DNA of 64,000 nt from Winogradskyella vidalii (GTDB taxonomy: Bacteria > Bacteroidota > Bacteroidia > Flavobacteriales > Flavobacteriaceae). Every line of letters starts with the position of its first letter. The stretch's first letter is position 1. The stretch covers positions 124,001-188,000 of the forward strand of contig NZ_JABFDG010000001.1 in NCBI RefSeq assembly GCF_013403955.1, given 5' to 3'. The translations under genes were made by a program, and so were the position numbers. This document shows, piece by piece, positions 8,177-16,756 of this stretch. The notes under the pieces were generated by a model. That model had not been told where the DNA came from, did not search any database, and saw nothing but the letters and a program-made list of their open reading frames with translations.

Positions 8177-9397
8177 ATGCCCAAAAAATTAGTTGTCATA
8201 TGTTTTATTAATTTTCTTGTGGCCGCTTTAATGGGGTTGGCATTACGCTTTTCATTTTTAGAATCCATTGGTGTAAATTATCGGTTTTTAACGCATGCAC
8301 ATTCTCATGTTGCGATGTTGGGCTGGGTATATTTATTGCTGTTTACGCTTTTTGTCCATTATTTTACTAACGATAAACCTAAGGTTTTTAATCGCTTATT
8401 TTGGTTAACGGAATTTGCGGTTATTGGTATGATGGTGAGTTTTCCGCTTCAAGGTTACGCGGCAATTTCTATTTCATTTTCTACATTGCATATACTTTGT
8501 AGCTATTATTTTGCGTATTTAATATGGAAATATCATAAAACCAATTCTAGTGTTACTCAAAAGCTATTAAAGACCGCGTTGTTGTTTATGGTGATTTCCA
8601 CTCTCGGAGTTTGGTGTTTAGGCCCCATAGTTTCAACATTAGGGTCAACATCTGCATTTTATCATATTGCCATTCAGTTTTTTTTACATTTTCAGTTTAA
8701 TGGTTGGTTTTTAATTGCGGTCTTGGCTGTGTTTTTTTACCTTTTAAAAGTTGAAAACTCAAGGGTATTTAAGCAGTTTTTTAATCTGTTAATTATGTCA
8801 ACGCTATTAACGATGGCTTTACCAATTCAATGGTATGCACCTCATAAAGGTTTACTTTGGCTAAATGGCTTTGGGGTTATACTTCAGGTTGTGGCACTTT
8901 ATAAATTCTTTCAACTTATAAAACCCAGATTAAATGTTTTGGTAGCTGTTAAATCTAAACTAACGACTTATATGTTCAGTTTTGCGCTTGGATGTTTGGT
9001 TTTAAAAATAGTATTTCAATTCTTATCAGTATTACCAGAGTTTGCAGAAGTAGTGCATAACCATCATAATTTTGTTATTGGTTTTATTCATTTGTTAATG
9101 TTAGGTGTTATTTCAGGATTTCTATTTGCTTTCATTTTAAAAAGTGATTTAATAAACGCTTCTAAATCTTTATCTATTGGCATTTATTGCTTCCTTTTAG
9201 GCTTTGTTTTAACTGAATTATTACTTTTAATTCAGGGTGTGATGTTTTATTTCGGTATAGGATTACTTTCAAATTATTACCTATTACTATTTTTGTTTAG
9301 TATTTTTTTGCCACTGGGAATCGGATTCATATTATTTAATATTATGAAAAATAAGACTGAAAAACTAAATCATAAAAACGACACATTATATTTTTAG
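8177..9397 (+). CDS. Polytopic membrane protein with heme-copper-oxidase-I/NnrS-like histidine pattern
   Basis: 406 residues with about eleven hydrophobic helices. Helix 2 holds HAHSHVAMLGWV, resembling the low-spin heme histidine helix of heme-copper oxidase subunit I; another helix has FFLHFQFNGWF; a later one has HNHHNFVIGFIHL. This looks like a heme-binding relative of cytochrome oxidase subunit I or of NnrS, but full NorB or CcoN signatures are absent and it is shorter than those. Its place after the Rrf2 regulator and RIC suggests a role in NO handling or tolerance. I cannot assign the reaction. It converges with the TonB receptor gene (8 bp between stops). Confidence 0.6.
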   Translation: MPKKLVVICFINFLVAALMGLALRFSFLESIGVNYRFLTHAHSHVAMLGWVYLLLFTLFVHYFTNDKPKVFNRLFWLTEFAVIGMMVSFPLQGYAAISISFSTLHILCSYYFAYLIWKYHKTNSSVTQKLLKTALLFMVISTLGVWCLGPIVSTLGSTSAFYHIAIQFFLHFQFNGWFLIAVLAVFFYLLKVENSRVFKQFFNLLIMSTLLTMALPIQWYAPHKGLLWLNGFGVILQVVALYKFFQLIKPRLNVLVAVKSKLTTYMFSFALGCLVLKIVFQFLSVLPEFAEVVHNHHNFVIGFIHLLMLGVISGFLFAFILKSDLINASKSLSIGIYCFLLGFVLTELLLLIQGVMFYFGIGLLSNYYLLLFLFSIFLPLGIGFILFNIMKNKTEKLNHKNDTLYF

Positions 9398-9405
9398 TCC
9401 TTAAG

Positions 9406-11406
9406 TTATGGAAATACAAAAGATAAATTCACATAGAAATTGCGACCTTGTCTTGGAAAATTATTCCAATCGGCATAGGTAGAGTAGTTGGTATCTAAAA
9501 TATTTTCAACACCATATTTAAGGACTGTTTTTCCTAATTTATTATAAAAGATGTGACCTAAATTTAGATTTAAAATCGCATAATCAGCTGTTTCATTTTC
9601 TCCATACATACTACTATAATTGCTTTGGTTGCCGTTACCATCTAATTGTAATGCGGCATTAAATTTTGAAGTGTTATAATTGAATTCAGCAAAATAGGAT
9701 ATCGGTTTTATGAGTGGCAGGTTCTCGCCATTATTGCCTTTTCCGTAATTATATCCAAGTGTTCCATTGATAGCAAAGCGTTCAGATATTTTGTAACTAC
9801 TATTCAAATACGTACTAAAAATTGAAGCATGGTCTAAAGCACTATTTACGCGCACACCATTGGCACCGATAGTCATAGAGCTTACATTTGGTGCTAAATC
9901 TCCAATAATGTAATCCATAATGTGGAAATAGGATGTTGTTATACCAATTTCAAAATCATTGAATTTTTGTTTAAAGTTAAAGTTGGCTTCTAGGGCTTTT
10001 TCGTCTTCTAAATTCGGGTTGCCTATATAATCGTAATTATCAAAATTGTTGAATAAATAAAAACCATAGCCTTCGCTAACTGAAGGTGCGCGTTCGCCAT
10101 AACCTAAACCAAATGAAAGGTCATAATTTTCTTTTTTAAGTTGATATGTTGAAGCCAAACTTATAAGAAAACGGTCTTGTTCATCTTTAACTTCAGGATG
10201 AAAAATCTGAAGGCTTTGTACACCAACGGCTTTAGATATTTTGTTTCTGTGATAACCTAATCTTAGAGATGATGACAATGTTTCGTAATCATTAAAATGA
10301 AAATCGTCCTTAATAAAAACACCAGAATATAAAGTTCTAATATCTGGCCAAGTGTACATAAACATGTCAGGTTCGTTGGGGTTATTAGAATACATGGTCA
10401 TTTCTGCCAAAGACTTATTGTAAAATCCATTTAGGTTGAGTATTAGACGATGTTTGTCTTTTATTACATGCGCTTTACTATAGAATCCATAGGTGTCGCT
10501 CCAACCAGGCATGTCCATTCTTATAGGTACAATAGGACGTTTAGTATCGTCCATAATATGCGTAATGGTATTGAAATACAATTTGGTTTCTATGGATTTT
10601 AATGCTTTGTCTTCAGGTTTGTAGTAATGTGTTAACGATGAAATTAAGGCTTCGGCCAAAGACACATCCATAGGCAAAGCAGGATAGCCAACATCTGTGG
10701 CTTTATCATAAATTAAATTGGCATCGATATGTTGGGTTTGAGAGAATTTGTAACCCGATTTTAATGATATATTATATTTTTCAAACTGAGAATATAAAAT
10801 TTCTTCGTTGCCACCAGCATCATAATTATCGGATTTTCTATAAATACCATCGGTAGTTATAAAAAAAATGTTTCCTGTATAGGTTAAGTCTAATCCTGTA
10901 GCTTTATAGTTTCCGTTAGTTTCGTAACCCAAATCCAATCCAGATTTAAAACCTGAACCATTAAATTTTGATGTCGGTAATTTTAAGTCGATACCACCAC
11001 CAATTGAATGGCCATGTTCTGTGCCTTCTTGTCCTGAGCCAATGGTTACTTTTTCGAGATTAGAGACATCGACATACGAGGTGATTGGGTCCATTTTATC
11101 TGTACATGCACCAAAAATTTGCATGCCATCAATAGTGACCACCAAACGTTCGGTTGCCATATTATTTAGCGTAGGTTCCCAAGCGTAATTGCCACGTTTT
11201 ATCATGGTAACTTTATTCGACTTTTCTAAATAATCATCAATGCTAGATAGTGTTTTTTCTTGTCTGTGATTGCTTAGTTTTCGTCTTGAAACTACAATGA
11301 CTTCTTCTAGTTTTGTAGTGTCTTTTTTTGTCTCATTGATGGCCTTTTGTGAAAATCCAAAAGAAGCCATTAACAGAGATAATACGACTGTTATTAGCGT
11401 TTTCAT
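9406..11406 (-). CDS. TonB-dependent outer-membrane receptor, probable copper importer (NosA/OprC-like)
   Basis: 666 residues. Signal peptide (first 19, ending in GFSQ), short N-terminal segment with TonB-box-like LEEVIVV, plug domain, and about 22 beta-strands ending in VNLSFVFP. The plug contains IFGACTDKMDPITSYVD, a Cys/Met-bearing stretch similar to that of copper receptors of the OprC/NosA group; these supply copper to nitrous oxide reductase. There is no carboxypeptidase-like N-terminal domain and no SusD partner, so it is not a glycan-uptake SusC. It is the last gene of the run on the minus strand from the nos cluster, after a 227-bp gap that holds a REP-like repeat. Confidence 0.82.
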   Translation of the reverse strand: MKTLITVVLSLLMASFGFSQKAINETKKDTTKLEEVIVVSRRKLSNHRQEKTLSSIDDYLEKSNKVTMIKRGNYAWEPTLNNMATERLVVTIDGMQIFGACTDKMDPITSYVDVSNLEKVTIGSGQEGTEHGHSIGGGIDLKLPTSKFNGSGFKSGLDLGYETNGNYKATGLDLTYTGNIFFITTDGIYRKSDNYDAGGNEEILYSQFEKYNISLKSGYKFSQTQHIDANLIYDKATDVGYPALPMDVSLAEALISSLTHYYKPEDKALKSIETKLYFNTITHIMDDTKRPIVPIRMDMPGWSDTYGFYSKAHVIKDKHRLILNLNGFYNKSLAEMTMYSNNPNEPDMFMYTWPDIRTLYSGVFIKDDFHFNDYETLSSSLRLGYHRNKISKAVGVQSLQIFHPEVKDEQDRFLISLASTYQLKKENYDLSFGLGYGERAPSVSEGYGFYLFNNFDNYDYIGNPNLEDEKALEANFNFKQKFNDFEIGITTSYFHIMDYIIGDLAPNVSSMTIGANGVRVNSALDHASIFSTYLNSSYKISERFAINGTLGYNYGKGNNGENLPLIKPISYFAEFNYNTSKFNAALQLDGNGNQSNYSSMYGENETADYAILNLNLGHIFYNKLGKTVLKYGVENILDTNYSTYADWNNFPRQGRNFYVNLSFVFP

Positions 11407-11544
11407 AGCTAAATGTTTTTGTGATTAAAATGATAGGGAAGCATCTTTTGCCGCTGTAGGTACTTTTTACCAACAGTTTCCTAATGTAACTCCGAGAATT
11501 GTTGCTGAAAAACATCGACAATGGCTACGTACTTGGAAATATAT

Positions 11545-11621
11545 CTGTCATATTGAGCGTCGTTAAGAAATGTATTTTAGATATAGTATTTAAAGCATTT
11601 CGACCGCGCTCAATGTGACAG
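11545..11621. repeat. REP-like imperfect inverted repeat (TGTCAYATTGAGCG family)
   Basis: Left arm begins CTGTCATATTGAGCG at 11545, right arm ends CGCTCAATGTGACAG at 11621; the arms match except for one base over 15, and the inner parts (GAAATG near 11567 and CATTTC near 11596) also pair. The same sequence style (TGTC..TTGAGC..TCGA) occurs at 14286-14347, so it is a dispersed intergenic repeat. It lies between the TonB receptor and a lipoprotein gene. Confidence 0.6.
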
Positions 11622-11632
11622 TAAAGAATAAA

Positions 11633-12478
11633 TTAGAATTCCACTTCTAAATACAAGCTGCTAGATTCATTTTCATCCGTAACGTCTTCACCTTTTAAAA
11701 CTTCGCCATTTTCATTCAATAATTTTAGGTTCAATTTCCAATAACCAGTCATGGTTAGGGATAAATCACCATAGTAGAAATTATCGGCATTATTATAGGT
11801 TAAATCAGTGTTATTTGGTGAGCTATGGTTTCCCATACCTGGCATACGTGGGTCTAAAGTGATGGTGTAGTCTTCCACAACGGGAAACGTCATCATGTTT
11901 TCCATTTTAAACAGGCCAACTTTCATAGTATTTACGGCAATATTTGGGTCTTTTGGTTCAATTAATGCCACAATATATTTAGTGTCATCGTTTCCCATAA
12001 AACTTGCAGAATTCTGGTTTTCATATTGCATAACCGAAATGGTTTCTGTCACTGAATAATCTGTATCATTTATATTGTAATTTAGAGTTAATGACCAACC
12101 CGAACCATCTTCATAAGTCATTTGATAGATGATAAAACCTTCGTAAACGGTATCTTTTCCTAAGGCTTTTGTTATGGCCGATTTTGGACAAGAATGCTCC
12201 ATAGTTGGCATTTGCATTATGGGTATCCATGATAAAGTTGCATCTTCAATATAATTGCCTGTATGGTTATCTTTTAATCGAAGACTAATGTGATTATAGC
12301 CAGTTTCAAAAAATCCTTTTTCATTGTAAAGTTCTATGGTTTGGTCGCCATTTGCAATGGTTTGAATCAATTCTAAACCTTCAACTTCATTTATTATTGA
12401 TGAATTATCATCGTCGTCTGTAGCGCATGAAAAGAACAGCGCAATAAATGCGATTGGTAATATATATTTAAGTTTCAT
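11633..12478 (-). CDS. Secreted Met/His-containing lipoprotein, probably copper-related
   Basis: 281 residues with lipoprotein signal IALFFSC (Cys18) followed by an acidic linker. The body looks all-beta, with two similar halves; motifs include MQMPTMEHSCPKSAI in the first half and DPRMPGMGNHSSPNN in the second, both rich in Met and His as in periplasmic copper-binding domains (for example YtkA/FixH-like). I do not recognise the exact family. It stands between the copper-type TonB receptor and small secreted proteins of the nos run, which supports a role in copper handling. An isolated half-site GGATAAT of the Rrf2-type operator lies about 35 bp upstream. Confidence 0.7.
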   Translation of the reverse strand: MKLKYILPIAFIALFFSCATDDDDNSSIINEVEGLELIQTIANGDQTIELYNEKGFFETGYNHISLRLKDNHTGNYIEDATLSWIPIMQMPTMEHSCPKSAITKALGKDTVYEGFIIYQMTYEDGSGWSLTLNYNINDTDYSVTETISVMQYENQNSASFMGNDDTKYIVALIEPKDPNIAVNTMKVGLFKMENMMTFPVVEDYTITLDPRMPGMGNHSSPNNTDLTYNNADNFYYGDLSLTMTGYWKLNLKLLNENGEVLKGEDVTDENESSSLYLEVEF

Positions 12479-12577
12479 TTTTGTTTTATTTAAGTTGTTT
12501 TTAAGTGTAATTATCCTATTTGAAACCGTTTGGGGTTCAAAAAAAGAAGTTTGCGCCTTGGTAGCGCATCAGAAAAA

Positions 12578-12976
12578 CTAACTTAAATTTGGTGGCGGTG
12601 TTTCGATGTCATAAAATCCTGAAATAGGCTGTTTTAATCTAAAATCGAAAGTGTTTTTAAGGTTTGAAACGTTAGAAAAATTATTAACGGTTTGTTTTAT
12701 AGTTGCCGTGAGTATAAAGACATCTAAACGTGATGGGTCGGTTAAATGCTTTGGTGTATCTGAATTAGAATCTGTGTTGTTTTGCACCAATTCTTTTGTT
12801 AATTGACACTTACCATTACAGCCTTTTTGGTCGTCTTTTTGAATACAAAGGGTTTTTGCGATAAAGTCTTGGTTAATCACAAAATCGGTTATAATTACCA
12901 CATTGTTTATGCTGTTCGTTAATACAACGAACGCCATAAACAAGGCCGTAGCTTTATATATAACCTTTATTATCAT
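12578..12976 (-). CDS. Small exported protein with conserved cysteines, unknown function
   Basis: 132 residues. An N-terminal hydrophobic segment (about 4-33) would serve as signal or anchor. Then comes a cysteine cluster CIQKDDQKGCNGKC (C-x8-C-x3-C), a polar linker and the C-terminal tail ETPPPNLS. No domain was recognised. The cysteine pattern and the setting between a Met/His-rich lipoprotein and nos maturation genes suggest metal binding, but this is inference. It is separated by 55 bp from the upstream lipoprotein gene and by 100 bp from the downstream one. Confidence 0.65.
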   Translation of the reverse strand: MIIKVIYKATALFMAFVVLTNSINNVVIITDFVINQDFIAKTLCIQKDDQKGCNGKCQLTKELVQNNTDSNSDTPKHLTDPSRLDVFILTATIKQTVNNFSNVSNLKNTFDFRLKQPISGFYDIETPPPNLS

Positions 12977-13030
12977 GATGCTAAATTTGGACTATTTTGT
13001 CTTTTCTAAAATGATTTTTGTCAATTAATT

Positions 13031-13444
13031 CTAATTTTTAAAATGGTCAAAATAGGTGGCTGTTAAACCCATTAAGGTTGTCTTTTTTTTCTTTAAAGTT
13101 GAAATATCTTCTACATCTTTTATAGCTGTAATTTCCTCTAAAATAGGAATAAGTATCACATGAAGTTGATTGTGTGCTTCGCCTGTCATATCACAGCTTT
13201 TTATGATGTAACTGGTTTGTTTTGAAAGGGCATCTCCTAAAATTTTTCCATTTGAAGTTGTATTGGTTTTTAAAATCGAATCGATGCGATTCATACCAAT
13301 ATGCGTCTCTTCATTCGCTATCCATTTTTCATTATTATTGAGTGATAAACCTTCAACTTTAAGGGCTTGTATGTCAGTCTTGGTGGTTTCGTTTTTACAG
13401 CTAAAAGCTAGGACTAATAGGAAGACGATAAAGCTGTTTTTCAT
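13031..13444 (-). CDS. Small lipoprotein in the nos cluster, unknown function
   Basis: 137 residues from ATG 13444; the longer frame starting at 13468 would place eight extra residues before a good lipoprotein signal (VLAFSC, Cys16), so the inner start is preferred. The C-terminal half has SCDMTGEAHNQLHVIL, a Cys/Met/His arrangement that could bind a metal, followed by a helical tail. I do not know the family. The gene begins 37 bp after nosY and is probably in the same transcript. Confidence 0.68.
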   Translation of the reverse strand: MKNSFIVFLLVLAFSCKNETTKTDIQALKVEGLSLNNNEKWIANEETHIGMNRIDSILKTNTTSNGKILGDALSKQTSYIIKSCDMTGEAHNQLHVILIPILEEITAIKDVEDISTLKKKKTTLMGLTATYFDHFKN

Positions 13445-13480
13445 AATTGTAATTTTGAATATTAACATGCCTATTATTGG

Positions 13481-14263
13481 CTAAAAATCTTTTTTCTTTG
13501 ATTTGAATACAATTCGTAAAATAGGCATAGCAACCCACAAGCTCAGCATTACAAATGAAACAATAAGACCAAAGCTAGTTCCAAAAAATTGTTTAAAAAC
13601 AGCACCTGTATAACCTAACAATGCCGAAATATCTAGTTTTAATAGTATCAGCGTTCTTGATAAATCTATGGGATTTAGCATGGTGCCAATTAACGATACT
13701 TTGTCTAATGGGTAATCTTCAAACATTATTAAGGTCATTAAAAACAGCCCATCATAGATGACCGCAAGGAATAACCAAATTAATATGGCATAGCCAAAAC
13801 CTTTGATTTTATTTTCGTTTGATAAGGCAATATTAAAGGCTAAAGCAGTAAAGATTAAGGTTAAAAATGTGCCTGTTATTAATAGTAGAGAAAAATCCCA
13901 AATGGCACTACTTTCAAACAAACCATAAAATACAAACGGAATGCCTAAACCTAAAATTAAACTCATAGACAATGATAAAGCGACACCTAAATATTGTCCT
14001 AAAAAAATAGAGGAGCGTTTTAAAGGTTGCGCTAACAATAGCTCGGTAAATTCTTTGGAATTATAATAATACATGACGCCAAAAATGGTTCCAATTAAAG
14101 GGACTAAAACAATGATGACATTCATTAATGTAATCACTGCTTTTGAGAGGTCGTTATTTAAAAACAACAAGACAACACCTAATAATAAATAGAAGGCGAA
14201 ATACACGTAACTCCAGCGGCTGCGCATTAAATCAAAAAAACTATATTTTAATATCTTAAGCAT
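13481..14263 (-). CDS. nosY: ABC transporter permease of nitrous oxide reductase maturation
   Basis: 260 residues with six hydrophobic helices and the ABC-2 permease character typical of NosY (SFFDLMRSRWSYVYFAFYLLL at the start, EFTELLLAQPLKRSSI after helix 2). With NosF and NosD it forms the inner-membrane complex needed to build the CuZ centre of NosZ, either sulfur export or copper chaperone energising. The order nosL-nosD-nosF-nosY is standard. An 85-bp gap with a REP-like repeat separates it from nosF, which is unusual because these two are normally tightly coupled. Confidence 0.9.
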   Translation of the reverse strand: MLKILKYSFFDLMRSRWSYVYFAFYLLLGVVLLFLNNDLSKAVITLMNVIIVLVPLIGTIFGVMYYYNSKEFTELLLAQPLKRSSIFLGQYLGVALSLSMSLILGLGIPFVFYGLFESSAIWDFSLLLITGTFLTLIFTALAFNIALSNENKIKGFGYAILIWLFLAVIYDGLFLMTLIMFEDYPLDKVSLIGTMLNPIDLSRTLILLKLDISALLGYTGAVFKQFFGTSFGLIVSFVMLSLWVAMPILRIVFKSKKKDF

Positions 14264-14285
14264 AAACTTCTAATTTTATTTAAAC

Positions 14286-14347
14286 TTCTCGACTGTGCTC
14301 GAAGAGACATACTTTAATGAATTGTCTGGTTGAGCATTATCGAGACC
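14286..14347. repeat. REP-like inverted repeat between nosF and nosY
   Basis: TCTCGACTGTGCTCGAAGAGACA-type arm (starting near 14286) and a partly complementary arm TGTCTGGTTGAGCATTATCGAG (near 14323-14345) form an imperfect stem. It belongs to the same sequence family as the repeat at 11545-11621. It splits the nosF and nosY genes. Confidence 0.5.
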
Positions 14348-14348
14348 T

Positions 14349-15056
14349 TTAAGCATGATTGTTAGATAATATAGACGCAATCGCATGTTCAAAATCGGGT
14401 TGATTGGTCTTGGTTTTTAATTTTTGAATACTGCCTTTAAAGTAGATTTTGCCTTCGAGGATAAACACAATTTCATCTGAAATTTCTTCAACAAAACTCA
14501 TAATGTGTGACGTAATAAGAATGGTTTTGCCTTTGGCTTTTTCCGCTTTAATTAAATCCTTTAATCTAATTAAGGATATTGGGTCTAATCCCGAAGTGGG
14601 TTCGTCTAAAATCACAATGGGACTATCGAACATAAAGGTTAACACCAGGTTCACTTTTTGTTTGGTACCACCAGAAAGGTTGCCTAATTTTTTATCTAAA
14701 AACGGTTCTAGTTTAAATAGTTCAATTAAGCGTTGGTCTTCAGAGGTTGGTTTTCGTAAATCCTTAATCATTTTGATGAGTTCCTTTACTTTGAGATTGC
14801 TTGGAAAGTTGGCTATTTGTGGTAAATAGTCAATTTTATGTCTGTAATCGGAACTTTTTTTGATGTTTTCATTCAATACGGTAATGGTACCTTTATCAGG
14901 AATTACCATCCCTAAAACTGATTTTATTAAGGTGGTTTTTCCTGAACCATTAGGCCCGAGTACAGCGAATATTCCACCGTCAGCAATGGTTAAATCAACA
15001 CCACTTAACACGTGGTTTTTACCAAATTTTTTATGTAGGTTTTCAATCGTTACCAT
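14349..15056 (-). CDS. nosF: ABC transporter ATP-binding protein of nitrous oxide reductase maturation
   Basis: 235 residues. Walker A GPNGSGKTT, signature LSGGTKQKV, Walker B VILDEPTSGLDP and the switch His in ITSHIMSF are all intact. Cytoplasmic ATPase partner of NosY and NosD in NosZ copper-site maturation. The ATG at 15056 overlaps the end of nosD (stop at 15050) by 7 bp, showing translational coupling with nosD. Confidence 0.92.
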   Translation of the reverse strand: MVTIENLHKKFGKNHVLSGVDLTIADGGIFAVLGPNGSGKTTLIKSVLGMVIPDKGTITVLNENIKKSSDYRHKIDYLPQIANFPSNLKVKELIKMIKDLRKPTSEDQRLIELFKLEPFLDKKLGNLSGGTKQKVNLVLTFMFDSPIVILDEPTSGLDPISLIRLKDLIKAEKAKGKTILITSHIMSFVEEISDEIVFILEGKIYFKGSIQKLKTKTNQPDFEHAIASILSNNHA

Positions 15057-16285
15057 GTTAGTTTTTTTATTTGTGGGTTGTGGTCCAATAAATCATCTGG
15101 TGTAAAAACAGGTGATACTTTTTCGGAAAAATCAATGATATCTATAAACATACTTCGCAATAAAATAATGGTTTCTGGAGTGCGATTTACGATATAAGAA
15201 AATAGTTTTACAGGCCTGTAAGGCACGTCGCCAATACCGTTTTTGTTGAGGTCGTAACCCGTGTAGTTGCTCCAATAATTTCTGTCAAACTGATTATCGT
15301 TTACTTTACTATTGTAAGCAATATCAAAGGAATTGTATAAGAAGTTATTTTCTGTAAAAATATTGGTGTAGCAAGCCCCTTTTACTTTTACTGCCCAGCC
15401 ATTGTTTTCGAAGGTATTGTGCTTGTAATTAATACGGTTAGAGCCTTCAACGTTAATGCCGATGGTGTTGTCTTCAAACGTGTTGCCTTTAATTTCGCCA
15501 TCATTTATTTCTTTAAGCAATAAACCATAAGAAGCCGTTCCCCAATTTTTCTTAAATATATTGTTGTACATTTTTATGCGTCTCGAGAACATGACGGCAA
15601 CACCAGCGCCATTGTTTTCAAAAATATTGTCTTCGTAAGTGTCATCGTTAGAGAACATAAAGTGTAAACCATAACGCACATTTAGTGCGCTAACGTTGTT
15701 TTTAATGGTACAATCGTCTGAGAATTCTAAATATATACCATCGCGTACGCGTTGAACAAAATTGTGTTTAACAAGTACGTTTTTACTATACCAAAGCTGA
15801 ATGCCGTTTCCGGAATTATATTCTTCAACAGCATCACCTATTATTTTGTTGTGATAGACTTTTCCGTCTCTTGATTTTTCAATATAAATGCCGAAAAATA
15901 ATTTCTCTAAAACCAAATTCTGAATCAGGAAATTTTTACTGTTTTTGACTCTAATAGCGGCATAATCTTCTAGGTAACTATTGCCAACATTTATAATAAA
16001 TAAGCCATCAACCGTGACATTATCTGCAATTACTGTAATGATTTCACCTTTTAATTCGCCATCAATTACAGGGTAATTTTCACCAATAATGGTCAAGGGC
16101 TTATCTACTATGATATTATGTGCTTTATAGATGCCTTTTTTTACGATAATGGTATCAAAATTTTTTGCGTTTGCAATACCGTCTTTTAATGTTGAAATCG
16201 GACAGGTTTTACATACTTCAATAGGTTGTGCAACAGATGAGCTAGTAATTAAAAGGACAATTGAAAAGATGAGTAATTGCTTCAT
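15050..16285 (-). CDS. nosD: Periplasmic copper-site maturation protein with parallel beta-helix
   Basis: 411 residues from ATG 16285, where a clean Sec signal peptide begins (ending in SSSVAQ); the frame open to 16366 would overlap nosL and hide the signal, so it was rejected. The body is a run of beta-helix turns of the NosD/CASH type, rich in N-N, G-I and N-x-F-x-N repeats, and it ends with the WSNYTGYDLNKNGIGD stretch found in NosD proteins. It works with NosF and NosY in making the CuZ centre. Its start lies 4 bp after the nosL stop. Confidence 0.92.
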   Translation of the reverse strand: MKQLLIFSIVLLITSSSVAQPIEVCKTCPISTLKDGIANAKNFDTIIVKKGIYKAHNIIVDKPLTIIGENYPVIDGELKGEIITVIADNVTVDGLFIINVGNSYLEDYAAIRVKNSKNFLIQNLVLEKLFFGIYIEKSRDGKVYHNKIIGDAVEEYNSGNGIQLWYSKNVLVKHNFVQRVRDGIYLEFSDDCTIKNNVSALNVRYGLHFMFSNDDTYEDNIFENNGAGVAVMFSRRIKMYNNIFKKNWGTASYGLLLKEINDGEIKGNTFEDNTIGINVEGSNRINYKHNTFENNGWAVKVKGACYTNIFTENNFLYNSFDIAYNSKVNDNQFDRNYWSNYTGYDLNKNGIGDVPYRPVKLFSYIVNRTPETIILLRSMFIDIIDFSEKVSPVFTPDDLLDHNPQIKKLTW

Positions 16286-16289
16286 AAAA

Positions 16290-16727
16290 CTAGCTTTTGA
16301 ATTTATCAAGTAGGGTTTTCCACGTATATAATTCGCCACCTTTATCGGCTTGCAACTTTTCAGCATCAGCCTTATTTTTAAAAGCCGTAAGAAATGCGCC
16401 CATCGGACTAGGAATGTTTTCGCTAATTAAAAATGTTGCTTTTGTCGCGTCAATTAAAGTTTCAGGTTCGGTGTAGTTGTTAGATAGGTATAATTCAATT
16501 TCAGAGGTTTCAAATTCATCCATAAAATTAATCATACACTCTGTGGCGTCAAATTTATAGACTTTCCCCTTATTAGTTACCACTTCTGCAGCGTGAGTTT
16601 TATCTACTATAGTCATTGAGCAATAGTGGCAACCGTCACTTCCGTAATTTATCGGTTCTGGTGATACGTTGCAACTGAAAAATAGAAGTAGTAATGTGAA
16701 AATTGAAAAATATTTTAGTGCTTTCAT
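16290..16727 (-). CDS. nosL: Copper-binding lipoprotein chaperone of nitrous oxide reductase
   Basis: 145 residues with a lipoprotein signal (LLFFSC, Cys19). The NosL copper motif GCHYCSM (Cys33, Cys36, Met38) and the later ECMINFMDE are present. NosL delivers Cu(I) to the NosZ assembly machinery. It lies 29 bp after the NosB-like gene and 4 bp before nosD. Confidence 0.93.
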   Translation of the reverse strand: MKALKYFSIFTLLLLFFSCNVSPEPINYGSDGCHYCSMTIVDKTHAAEVVTNKGKVYKFDATECMINFMDEFETSEIELYLSNNYTEPETLIDATKATFLISENIPSPMGAFLTAFKNKADAEKLQADKGGELYTWKTLLDKFKS

Positions 16728-16756
16728 GACTTTAGTGTTTTAGAATTATAGTTTGT

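Noticed and set aside
16286..16366. Longer nosD frame starting at 16366
   Set aside because: Overlaps nosL coding sequence and puts 27 residues before a good signal peptide.
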